64,000 nucleotides of DNA, taken from NCBI RefSeq assembly GCF_042477335.2, contig NC_091263.1, positions 16,837,501-16,901,500 of the forward strand, read 5' to 3'. Positions 1-8,589 of the stretch are shown here, in pieces. Source of the DNA: Ovis canadensis. Lineage: Eukaryota; Chordata; Mammalia; Artiodactyla; Bovidae. Below the pieces are notes generated by a model. That model saw nothing but the letters and a program-made list of their open reading frames with translations, was not told the origin of the DNA and ran no database searches. Every line of letters begins with the position of its first letter. The stretch's first letter is position 1. The translations under genes were made by a program, and so were the position numbers.

Positions 1-472
1 TGGACTTAAAATGGGTTCTATTTTTATGGAAAGAATTCTAACAATACATAAGAATAATCAAGGAATTATTGATTCAAGGAATCAAGGAATTATTCCTCAA
101 AGAAAAACAATTTGTATAGAAATTGACAAAAGGCTGTCTGTTTGTTACTTTTTCGTGATGTGACTTCAGAGCTACTTCACTGGAGTTCTGACCCCTTCAC
201 TGATTCTAGGATTCAGAAAATCACCAGACTTTAGAGATGGAAGGAGACTGACAAGTCTAAGGAAGTGGCCCTATAGAGTTTAGAAGACTGCGGTCCTCAG
301 TAACTGAAGAGGCCATTTTGCAGTTGGTGGCTCTATAATTATGATATGCTTCTTTCACAAAAGCCGCTGCTCAGTAACGAGGCAACTCCCTGTGAACATG
401 GGTTGTTCGGTCACACTTGAGGACCTCAGGGAACCTGTCCAACTTCAGCATTTTATTTCACTTTTTTAAAGA
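1..472. other. unassigned sequence
   Basis: No gene or recognisable repeat is visible. A 15-base word (aatcaaggaattatt) occurs at 56-70 and again at 80-94, a small local direct duplication with a 24-base period. Otherwise the stretch looks like ordinary non-coding DNA. Confidence 0.5.
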
Positions 473-660
473 CTTTTTTTTTTTTAAGATATGGATCATT
501 TTTAAAGTCTTTATTAAATTTACAGTATTGCTTCTTTTGCTTATGCTTTGACTTCTGGGCCGTGAGGCATATGGGACCTTAGCTCTCCCCGCAGAGACTG
601 AACCCTCACCCGCTGCACTGGAAGGGCAATCTTAACCACGGGACCCTCAGGGAAGTCCCT
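473..660 (-). mobile_element. CHR-type tRNA-derived SINE
   Basis: Read on the minus strand, the element starts near 660 with the characteristic agggacttccctgaggg-type head of the cetartiodactyl tRNA-Glu-derived CHR SINEs. It passes through a degraded B-box-like region and ends in an A-rich tail (the T run at 473-485 on the plus strand). Such SINEs are non-coding and are mobilised by LINE machinery in trans. The copy is diverged and certainly inactive. Confidence 0.75.
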
Positions 661-1480
661 AACCTCTGCATTTCACAAAGGAAGAAATGGCAGTGCAGAG
701 AGGTGGAGTGAGCGACTCAAGGTCCATAGAACTGCCTTCACTGCTTTGTGGATGGGAGACGCGGGGGGCGAAGGGCAGCAGCGTGGCTCGTGGGCCGTGC
801 CTGCCTTTAGGGGTTGGGACGTTTGAATGAGGAGGTGCTGGAGCCAGTGGTGCTTGGGGAGGTGGACCACGTGCCAGAGCTGTGCCCCAAGTTCCAGACA
901 GACAATAGCTCTGAAGGGGTGTGAATGGCACCCACCCCATTCCCACAGCTAACCTCAAAAGAGTGTTAATTTCACAGTCAAACTGAGGACCACTGAAATT
1001 CAGGCAGTGTCAGAAAACAAGTGTTTATTTGGAACCAAAAGAACAATTTGTCTCTTTTCCTTTGCATTGTCTGGCTCATTAATTTTCCCAGAGTAAAAAC
1101 ATCTTCAAACAGACTTTGCCTGCTCCTAGAACACCCCATCCCAGTCTAGGCAAACACAATCTTTAGCCCGAAGAAAAGGCATTCCTACACCCTTCAGTGA
1201 AGACAGCGTGATGATCACTGCCTCCAAGAAGGGTCATTTTGGTAAATAAAGCTAAAGCAGCGCATACTTGTTCTCCTGAGCATCTTTTTATTAGCACCAT
1301 CGGAAGGTACTTCCAGGGTCCATCACATTTGTTAGAGTGTGGACACTTTTCCTCTCAAACCACCAGTCTTGATTATGCCACTGTTGGAGTTTTGGATGGG
1401 AACTTTACCTTCCCTTTCTTCATCTCATGGCCTCTCGGTCTTGGGGATCATCTACATTTTGGACCAGCTAATCCTTTTGT
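661..1480. other. unassigned non-coding sequence
   Basis: About 0.8 kb with moderate G+C and no repeat I recognise. Short open frames occur on both strands but none has a recognisable domain, and no convincing exon borders are seen. Confidence 0.4.
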
Positions 1481-1686
1481 GGGGGCTTCTCTGGTGGCTC
1501 AGTGGTAAATAATCTGCCTGCCAATGCAGGAGATGCAGGTTTGATCCCTGGGTCCTGGAGATCCCCTGGAGGAGGAAATGGCAAGCCACTCCAATATTCT
1601 TGCCTGGGAAATCCCATGGACCGAGGAGCCTGGTGGGCGACAGGCCATGGCGTCGCAAAGAGTCAGACACAGCTGAGCAACTAAAA
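1481..1686 (+). mobile_element. Bov-tA SINE
   Basis: Full-length pattern on the plus strand: tRNA-like head starting gggggcttctctggtgg, a B-box-like stretch around 1540 (ggtttgatccctggg), then the Bov-A body (ccactccaatattcttgcct, later gagtcagacacagctgagca). The Bov-A half derives from the BovB 3' end, so BovB very likely supplied the reverse transcriptase. Short frames across it are artefacts. Confidence 0.92.
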
Positions 1687-1704
1687 ACTTATTTTGTGAG
1701 GGGA

Positions 1705-1845
1705 GGTGAGGCTGGGCTGTATATTGCTGGATATTAGCAGCATCCTTGACTTCTAGAGGCCAGTACCCACCTCCTCCCCCATGCCTGCCATTCATGAAAA
1801 TGTTTGCAAACATTTCCAAATGTCCCTGGTTGAGATTTCGTCCCA
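1705..1845 (-). mobile_element. MER20-like hAT MITE
   Basis: The block with tagcagcatccttgacttct, the ccagtacccacct segment and aacatttccaaatgtccctg matches, in reverse orientation, my memory of the MER20 consensus, a non-autonomous hAT-Charlie element of placental mammals. It ends in the terminal-repeat-like ggttgagatt near 1830. Published work links some MER20 copies to regulatory activity in endometrial cells; nothing here shows that for this copy. Confidence 0.7.
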
Positions 1846-2080
1846 GCAAAGCAAGTCACCAAAAGGCTATACTCCTAATTCCAAAAGGCATCCGAGGCCT
1901 TTCCCACAGTTGAGACCAGCTCCCATGGGTTAGGCTGCCTGACCTTCTTGGTAGGTCATCTACCATCTTGAAATGAAAACCAAAACCCAAGAAGGTTGGG
2001 TTAATTGGGAAATTACAGGAATATGAACCAATTTAATTCTTTATCCCTCTCCATCTTACTTACTCATCTGTATTTCACTA

Positions 2081-2295
2081 GGGGCTTCCCTCGTGGCTTA
2101 GATGATAAAGAATCCGCCTGCAATGTAAGAGACTTGGGTTTCAGGCCCTGGGTAGGGAAGATTTTCTAGAGAAGCGCCTGGCAACCCACTCCAGTATTCT
2201 TGCCTGGAAAATCCCATGGACAGAGGAGCCTGGCAGGCTACAGTCCATAGGGTTGCACAGAGTCAGACACAACTGAAGTGACTTAGTACGCACAA
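2081..2295 (+). mobile_element. Bov-tA SINE
   Basis: Head ggggcttccctcgtggctta, body with ccactccagtattcttgcct near 2190, and end in agtcagacacaactgaagtg followed by acttagtacgcacaa. It is complete but more diverged than the copy at 1481, with a damaged B-box region (ggtttcaggccctggg). Confidence 0.92.
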
Positions 2296-2324
2296 CCTAC
2301 AGTCTCTATTCCTAAAATACTGTT

Positions 2325-2590
2325 TTGCTGAGTATCCGGGGTAATAGTAACACCTACAAGTGCTGAGCCCTGCTGTGTGTCAGTTCTGTGTTGTGCGCCT
2401 TATCTCATCACAGCCACCTACAGAGATGGGCTCAAATCATCTTCACGTCACTGGAATGTGAGCTGCATGAGGCCCAGGACCATCGCTCTCGTTTCCAACA
2501 CCCCCAAGGCTTTCCACAGGAACTAACGTATGACGGTACGTGTCACAGTGCCCAGAAAATATTCCATAAAATGCATCCATGATTGAACAC
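2325..2590. repeat. ancient MIR/L2-like mosaic
   Basis: 2325-2420 resembles an antisense MIR (actgagtatc to gtgtcag and ccttatctcatcacag). 2445-2590 resembles the L2 3' end (gaatgtgagctgcatgaggc, then cacagtgcccagaaaatatt). Both are highly diverged, so limits are approximate. Confidence 0.5.
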
Positions 2591-2698
2591 ATTTAGCTTT
2601 TAATCTTTCAATCGAAGTATACAATTTTAATTGAGGTTTGCAATGTTGTGTTAATCTCTGCTGTACAGCAAAGTGATTCAGTTATGCATACATGTATA

Positions 2699-2826
2699 TG
2701 TGCTGCGCTCAGTCACTCAGTCGTGTCTGACTCCCTGCGACCCTGTGGACTGTAGCCCACCAGGCTCCCCTGTCCATGGGGCTTCTCCAGGCAAGAGCAC
2801 TGGAGTGGGTTGCCATGCCCTCCTCC
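2699..2826 (-). mobile_element. Bov-tA SINE, truncated
   Basis: Antisense Bov-A body: tcagtcactcagtcgtgtct, then gactgtagcccaccaggctc, ending at gttgccatgccctcctcca. The tRNA-like head is missing, and the break coincides with the target site of the next SINE. It lies inside the L1 3' end at 2598-3232. Confidence 0.88.
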
Positions 2827-2837
2827 ATATATGTGTG

Positions 2838-3048
2838 AGGTGAGGTGAAGTCGCTCAGTTGTGTCCGACTCTTTGCAACCCCATGGACTTTAACCTACTA
2901 GGCTTCTCTGTCCATGGGATTCTCCAGGCAAGAATACTAGAGTGGATTGCCATTTCCTTCTCCAGGGGATCTTCCCGACCCAGGGATCGAACCCGGGTCT
3001 CCCGCATTGGAGGCAGACGCTTTAACCTCTAAGCCACCAGGGAAGCCC
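2838..3048 (-). mobile_element. Bov-tA SINE with 13-bp target-site duplication
   Basis: A complete antisense Bov-tA running from gaagtcgctcagttgtgtcc to the head complement aagccaccagggaagccc. It is flanked by ccatatatgtgtg at 2825-2837 and again at 3047-3059, a perfect 13-bp target-site duplication. It inserted into the L1/Bov-tA composite and is therefore the youngest of the three nested elements here. Confidence 0.93.
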
Positions 3049-3394
3049 ATATATGTGTGTGTGTACATATATGCATAGTTTTCCATACTCTTCCATCATG
3101 GTTTATCGCAGAATATTGAGTGTAGGTCCTTGTTGCTTATCTATTCTATATCTAATGACTTGCATCTGCTAACCCCAAACTCCACTCCACCTCTCCCCCA
3201 GCCCCCTCCCCCTTGGCAACCCCTGAATACACTTTATTGAAGAAGATCTTTGACTTTTCTCTTTTATAACCCAAACCCAGTTGTTTTGTTTTTTTTTTTT
3301 TGGCAAATTGCATTTTTTCTGCTTCCCAAGTCTATCAAGAATATGTTCGTCTCTCCCTGTCTGCCCTATCGCCACCTGACCTAGGCCAGCGTGA

Positions 3395-3985
3395 CCTCTC
3401 ACCTGGATGATTGCGGTCGGCTCCTGCCTGCTGTCCATGCTTCTGTCCTCTTCCTGCTGTGTTATCTCTTATCAGCCCAGCAGCCAGCGTGGCCTCGAGG
3501 ACCGCTCAGGCCCCTTCTTTCAGAGCCTTCCGAAAGCTGACTGTTTCAACAGTGTGTCCTTTTCAGCCTCTGACTTTCTTTGAACCCCCGCCCCGTCACT
3601 GACTCCCTTTTGTCCACCCTAGCCGCACTCTCCTCAACCTCCCAAGCACACTCCCGCTTCTGAGCCTTTGCACTGCCTGTGGTTCCCTTTGCTAGGAGCC
3701 CTGCTCCCACATATCCCTCACCGACCTCTCTCTCCTCAGATTTTTACTCAAAATCATCTTCCCGAAGAGCCCTTTTGCTGGCCACTGTGTTTAAAGCTGT
3801 AATCCTCCCGGCCAATTTGACTGCATCATTTTCCCTTGTTGCATGGGTCACCTGATAAACCAGGGGGTAAGCTCCGTGAAAGAAGGGACTTTTGTCTGTT
3901 TTACTGGTTATTCAATTTCCAGCATCCAGTACCGTTGGACGATTAAGTACTGGAATATTTGTTAATTAAGTGAATGAATGAGTGA
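3395..3985 (+). mobile_element. L2 LINE 3' region
   Basis: The plus strand follows the ancient L2 3' end: cacctggatgattgcggt, tgagcctttgcactgcctgt, then taagctccgtgaaagaaggg, and a terminal ttgttaattaagtgaatgaa-type tail near 3960-3980. L2 was active before the mammalian radiation and the copy is a fossil. Short frames across it are not genes. Confidence 0.8.
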
Positions 3986-4056
3986 CCACACAGAGATGGT
4001 AAGTGGCAGAGCTAAGATGCACAGCCAAGCCGCTTGCCTCAGAGGTCCTGTTCTCC

Positions 4057-4190
4057 TAATGGTTCTCAAAGTTCCCCAAGCATCAGAATCACCTGGGGGT
4101 GGGGGATGCTTATGAAAATGCAGATTCCTGAGCCTTCAAGGAATCAAAGCCTGGAGGAAGGGGAATTTAGGAAGCTCCCTGGAGAGTCCT
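4057..4190. mobile_element. MER5A-like hAT MITE
   Basis: Starts at aatggttctcaaag and continues with catcagaatcacctgggggt and aaaatgcagattcctgagcc, matching the MER5A non-autonomous hAT-Charlie consensus. The far terminal repeat is not clear, so the right limit is approximate. Confidence 0.65.
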
Positions 4191-4284
4191 ACACAGCTCA
4201 CCCACTGGCTTGGCAGCCTTCTGAACGTGACCAGGGATCTGCGTGCATCAGCTGGATCTGAGTCTGGGATCTGAAGCAGCCTCC

Positions 4285-4605
4285 TGACCTTGAATCGTGA
4301 CTCCACTGCCCACTCTCTGGGTGACTGCCTTTTATCCCTTGCGTTTTCTTTTTCTAATCAGAAACTCTTTGAGGAAAGGACCCCGATATCTAATTGTGTT
4401 GATGTCCCATGCCTGCAATTTCCTAACTCTAAGGTCTCGGTCAATTGCAGACTTTCTTTATCTGTTTTCTTATCTGTAAACTGGGGATAATAAATACTCA
4501 TTCCTATCTCGTAGGATCACCATGAAGATTCAATGGACTTAGGTTATGAAATTACCAGAACAGGAGCTGGTATACAGCACACATTCAACAAATGTAGCTA
4601 CTCCT
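4285..4605 (+). mobile_element. MIR SINE, interrupted
   Basis: The MIR core is visible as gtgactccactgcccactct followed by gggtgactgcc near 4300-4325. The MIR 3' half resumes at about 4450 (tatctgtaaactggggataa) and ends near 4605 (cattcaacaaatg). About 120 bases between them do not match MIR and may be an insertion or decayed sequence. Confidence 0.65.
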
Positions 4606-4611
4606 ACTGTT

Positions 4612-4809
4612 GGGGCCTCCCAAGTGCCTCAGTGGTAAAGAAACTGCCTACAGTGTGGGAGACCCGGGTTCGATCCCTGGGTTGGGAAATTCCCCTGGAG
4701 AAGGGCATAGCTACCCACTCCAGTATTCTTGCCTGAAAAATTCCAAGGACAGAGGAGCCTGGCGGGCTACAGTCCACGGGGTCACAAAGAGTCAGACATG
4801 ACTGAGAGT
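4612..4809 (+). mobile_element. Bov-tA SINE
   Basis: Head ggggcctcccaagtgcctca, an intact B-box-like ggttcgatccctggg near 4668, body ccactccagtattcttgcct, end gtcagacatgactgagagt. A short direct repeat tactgtt flanks it (4605-4611 and 4810-4816), consistent with a target-site duplication in the tail of the preceding MIR. Confidence 0.92.
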
Positions 4810-4825
4810 TACTGTTAACACCATG

Positions 4826-5327
4826 ACTTTCTAGTCTCCAGCCCAGACCTGTGAATCAGCCTCTTCTGGTCTGGCCCGACAGCATGTAACTCAAGCATCT
4901 GATGTGATTCTCATGCACACGGAGGTGTGAGCAGCCTTGACTCAGACCACCCCATGGGAAACAGGAGTCAGTCTTCTCCAGCCTGACAGCCACGTGCTCA
5001 CACGGGGCGGTGGGTGAAGGCAGACGTCTTCTAGCACCGTGAGTGACCCAGGAGATGCCTGGCCTGGCTACAAATGACACAGTTAGAGTGGCAAAGTCAG
5101 TTCAGGGAAGATCCAGCCTGTGTGTTCGTTTTTATAACGAATGAAGCAGACCCCTCAAGTGAGTGTGTAGCCCATGTGTGCATAGGCAACGAATTTCTCA
5201 ACAGCCTTGACAGTCAGTGTGGTCCCAGGACACACAGAAACAGCATCCCTGAAGCAAGCTTATTAGAAACAAGGTTAGAATTCCAGGCCCTCTCCTGGAC
5301 CTACTTCATCAGAAGCAAATTCTAGAA
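4826..5327. other. unassigned non-coding sequence
   Basis: No repeat family or exon is recognised. Small open frames on both strands lack known motifs. Confidence 0.4.
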
Positions 5328-5510
5328 CACTGGTTCTCAGACTCTGCTACATGTAGGAATTACTTGGGAAGCTTAAAAATATATATACTGATAATTGAAT
5401 TGTATCTCTAGAAATGCTGATTCATTTGGTCTGGCATGAGAACTGGGCACTGGAATTTTAAAATCTCTTTAGGTGATTTTATGTGCAGCTAACACACTAT
5501 GATAACCCTA
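5328..5510. mobile_element. MER5-like hAT MITE
   Basis: Begins acactggttctcagactctg, then taggaattacttgggaagct, and later atgctgattcatttggtctg and cactggaattttaaaatctc. The order matches MER5A/B-type elements. It is strongly diverged and A+T shifted. Confidence 0.6.
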
Positions 5511-6054
5511 TGTTGATGACTCAAGATACCAGCTGTTTTCCAGGTGCTCTGAATTGGGAGAAACTGAGTCATGAAGCTAAGCTTAGACTTGGGATTCCTG
5601 CTTCTCTTCCTTGGGGAATGGCTAAATCCAGAGTGGCTCATAATTGCAAATTTAGATGAAAAAAAAAAGGCATTTGATTTACAGAAAAATCATATATATT
5701 TACACACACATACGCCATCTCCTCTCTGGTATTGCAACTTTTATTTAATAAGGAAAGGGATAAGACAAGAAGATGAAACTTAAAGAACAGAGAAAAGGAA
5801 AAGACCTCTCACTTCCCATCCTGCCCGATAGAGCAGCCCCCTTCACTGAAGAAGGCAAGTTTTATGCTAAATGCATACTTTCCTGTTGATTCTGCTCACC
5901 CTGGATCCATCCTCAGATCTACCAAAGCAGATGCATTGAGCCCTGTGTTTTTTGTTTTGTTTTCCCAATTAGGTTGCTACTTAAGATTTTTCCCTTTATA
6001 AGCATGTTTTATGAAGAGAATGCATAATCATCTCCTGAATCCATCCCATTAACT
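5511..6054. other. unassigned sequence
   Basis: A+T-rich, with an A run near 5660 and a short CA stretch near 5700. No repeat or gene is recognised. Confidence 0.4.
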
Positions 6055-6170
6055 GTCTGGCACTTCAGCTTGCTCTTCTGTGACCCAGAGATAACTTCTA
6101 GCCTATCTCTCTTGTGGGGAAGATTACATGAGATAATGAAGGCAAAGATGCTTTGAAAAAGGATAAAGGA
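6055..6170 (+). mobile_element. MIR-like fragment
   Basis: The segment cagagataacttctagccta followed by gattacatgagataatgaag resembles the MIR 3' half. It is short and diverged, so this is tentative. Confidence 0.45.
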
Positions 6171-6194
6171 GCTTAAGACCAGTAGGTCGAGGAA

Positions 6195-6420
6195 GTGTCA
6201 TTAATACAGCTCCATTTGTTGAGAGTCAATGTGCCAGGCACTGGGTAGTTTACATATTTTGCCTCTGATGCTCTCAGCAACCTTGCAAAGCATAACTACC
6301 TTTGTTTTACTGACAGGAAACTGAGGCTCAAAGACATGCAGAGGCACAGGGGCCCTCTGCCAGTAATCAAGAAAGCCAGTTTTCAAAGCTTGTTTTTGCT
6401 GGCCCTGAAGTCACTTCCTC
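6195..6420 (-). mobile_element. MIR SINE
   Basis: Antisense MIR: ttgttgagagtcaatgtgcc, ggcactgggtagtttacat, tgctctcagcaaccttgcaa, then caggaaactgaggctcaaag. The succession of these blocks is the typical MIR order read in reverse. Confidence 0.8.
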
Positions 6421-6439
6421 AAGCTGTCATTCAGAGGCT

Positions 6440-6535
6440 GCCCCAGAGATTCTAATGTAACTGGTCTGTAGGGAGGCTAGGCCTTCTGGATTTTTGAAAG
6501 ATGCTGATGATTTAATGGAATCAGTGCCACTAAGC
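6440..6535. repeat. possible MER5 fragment
   Basis: ccagagattctaatgtaact and ggtctgtagggaggctaggc resemble the middle of MER5A. There is no terminal repeat, so this is low confidence. Confidence 0.4.
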
Positions 6536-7204
6536 TAACTACCCATTAAGAAACTAGTGACTAAATCACAAATGTGAATGTTTGTAATAGAGTTATACAC
6601 AATCAAAAGTGAATCATTCTAGCCAAACCAATACAGAGAAATTGTCATCAACTCTGAGTATGACTTAAGATATTCCTGGATATATGTACAGCATGGCCTA
6701 TTTATTATAGTATGTTACAAATATTTGATGAATATATAAAGGGATTCATTCAATAGTGGGTAAATCAAGGAAGAAACAAAAGAATACCACAGTTGAGCAT
6801 CTGGAAAGGTGCATCCTGTTTGCTTTTATTTATTTTAATGTTTTTGCACATGGGCAAAATGAGAAGATCCATGGACTCAAATTCAAGAGAATTGTGTTTT
6901 TTATACGATCTTTGCAACAATGCAAAATGAATTTTTACTTTTTAAAATTAATGTTTCTTGGAGTATAGTTGCTTTACAGTGTTTTAAAGAGAATCATATT
7001 TGAATATCTACTGTGGAAAGTCAGATAAGCTCTCTGAAACTCAGTTTTATTAGTTATCAAAAGGGGGAGATGATCCTGTGGTTTTGTGATCACAAACAAG
7101 ACTAGTGTCTGTAAAAATAAACCTTCTAATTAGTAAAGTGCTGTATTAATGCAAAGGAATATTTTTATTTTTATTATGCAAGCAAGAGAAACCTAAGAAG
7201 TGTA
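6536..7204. other. unassigned A+T-rich sequence with an L1-tail fragment
   Basis: Mostly A+T-rich DNA. At 6935-6990 the words cttggagtatagttgcttta and cagtgtttt match the antisense terminal bases of ruminant L1 elements. Nothing else is recognised. Confidence 0.45.
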
Positions 7205-7390
7205 AGTCTGGTCAGCAGTTCCTCAAAATTTAGCATATATCAGAATCCTCTGGCAGAAACTAACACAACGTTTTAAATCAATTATACTCCGATGAAAATG
7301 AAGGGGGGGAAAAAATCCTCTGAAGAACTGGTAAACACGAGTCTAGGCCCCACTCACATCCTGAGTCAGCACATCTGGATTCTACATGTA
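7205..7390. mobile_element. probable MER5-like MITE split by an L1 tail
   Basis: cagcagttcctcaaaattta and catatatcagaatcctctgg begin a MER5-like match. It continues after the insertion at 7261-7313 with ctaggccccactcacatcct and gagtcagcacatctgg. Recognising both halves in the right order supports the reading despite divergence. Confidence 0.5.
7261..7313 (+). mobile_element. minimal L1 3'-tail insertion
   Basis: About 53 bases corresponding only to the end of a ruminant L1 (aaatcaattatactccgatg) plus a purine tail (7301-7313). Imperfect flanking repeats begin aatcctctgg at 7244 and aatcctctg at 7314, each followed by a similar agaac-type stretch, so this looks like an extremely 5'-truncated insertion into the MER5-like element. 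Confidence 0.65.
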
Positions 7391-7754
7391 TGTAGCTCTG
7401 ACTTAGACAAGATTACCATGGGATGCTTAACCAACAACATACTTTGCTTCCCTTTTCCATTACCCAAGGCATCTCACCTCCTCCTCTAATTCCCCTTATC
7501 TTCTCCAAGCCTCAGAACCAGACTACTAGAAAGAAAGAAAGAAAAAAAAGCCTCATTCATTCATATTTGTGAATAAATTGACATCTTTTACTGCACTTTG
7601 TAATATTAGACTCTTAAGGCAAATTATGGAACAGAAACTTGTTCATCTCCTTAAAGAGTAACCAGATTTTAACCAGTAAGTATTGTTTCATCATGGAGGG
7701 TGTTGGGAGGGAAGGTGAAAGAACAGCTTAGGTCTCAGAATAAGAGCAAAGGTG
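7391..7754. other. unassigned sequence
   Basis: No recognised repeat or gene. A short aaag-type purine stretch sits at 7531-7552. Confidence 0.4.
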
Positions 7755-8166
7755 ATGAATGGACCTAGAGATGATCATATTAAGTGATATACGTCAGAAA
7801 GAGATAAATATCATATAATATCACTTGTAGGTGAAATTTAAAATATGTCACAGATGAACCCATCTATGAAGCAGAAACAGACTCACAGACGTAGAGAACA
7901 GACTTGTGGTTGCCAAGGAGGAAGGGGGAGAGAGAGGGAGAGATAGGGAGTTTGGATTAGCAGGTGCAAACAATTATGTATAGAACGAAAAACAGCAAGA
8001 TCCTACTGTATAGTACAGGGAGCTATATTCAATATCCTGTGATAAACCACAATAGAAAGAATACTTAATATGATATATATGCATAACGGAATCACTTTGC
8101 TGTTTAGCAGAAATTGGCAGAACAGTGTAAATCAACTATGCTTCAGTAAAATAAACTTTAAAAAAG
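7755..8166 (+). mobile_element. artiodactyl L1 3' end, 5' truncated
   Basis: Sense L1 3' end: gaatggacctagagatgatc, the cagaaagagataaatatcat segment, agaaacagactcacagacgt, gtacagggagctatattcaa, and the terminal aaatcaactatgcttcagta followed by an A-rich tail. The word caaaggtg at 7747-7754 and 8169-8176 may be the target-site duplication. ORF2 is represented only by its last few bases at most. Confidence 0.9.
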
Positions 8167-8176
8167 AACAAAGGTG

Positions 8177-8589
8177 GAGAAGAATGGGAAAGAGGGCATG
8201 TACAGGAGGTGGACTGAGTACTTCAAAGTTCTGACCAGTGTGAACCCTTGACTGACAGACTAATCTAGGCTCTCAAATGAGCACTCTTCCTGTGTTTGTC
8301 TAAAATGAAAGAAAATGAGAAAGTCTGATGGCAATATTTATTGATGGGACCAAAGTTTCAGCATGCTAGGATATTAGATGATAAGATCCTAACTATAAAA
8401 ACATTCATTAACTTGAAAAAAAATAACTCTGCCGTATAAGAAATAGTTGTATAATCCAAAAGGCACGGGAAATCAGTGAAAATTGTGGAAAAGAAGCTCT
8501 TGGGATTTGTCACCAGGAACACAAAAAGCTGGAGAAAATCTATCAGAATTAACTTTACTGAAATCTGGGGGCTAGTCAGGAGTTTGTAG
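8177..8589. other. unassigned sequence
   Basis: No gene or clear repeat seen. The right part may already belong to the old L1 that follows, but I could not recognise it. Confidence 0.4.

Larger units (their letters stand above)
2598..3232 (-). mobile_element. artiodactyl L1 3' end, split by two SINEs
   Basis: On the minus strand this is the 3' end of a ruminant L1. The left part (2598-2698) shows caatgttgtgttaatctctg and ctgtacagcaaagtgattca. After two Bov-tA insertions it resumes at about 3049 with ccatcatggtttatcgca and ends near 3232 after ccccctcccccttggcaacc. It is 5' truncated and contains no ORF2 sequence. Confidence 0.85.

Noticed and set aside
1540-1560. tRNA gene promoter-like B boxes (also in the other Bov-tA copies)
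   Set aside because: These are the tRNA-derived heads of Bov-tA SINEs, not functional tRNA genes; the cloverleaf is not intact.
2699-3048. CRISPR-like repeat/spacer arrangement from repeated SINE words
   Set aside because: Spacing is irregular and every repeat is explained by Bov-tA/Bov-A elements; the genome is eukaryotic.
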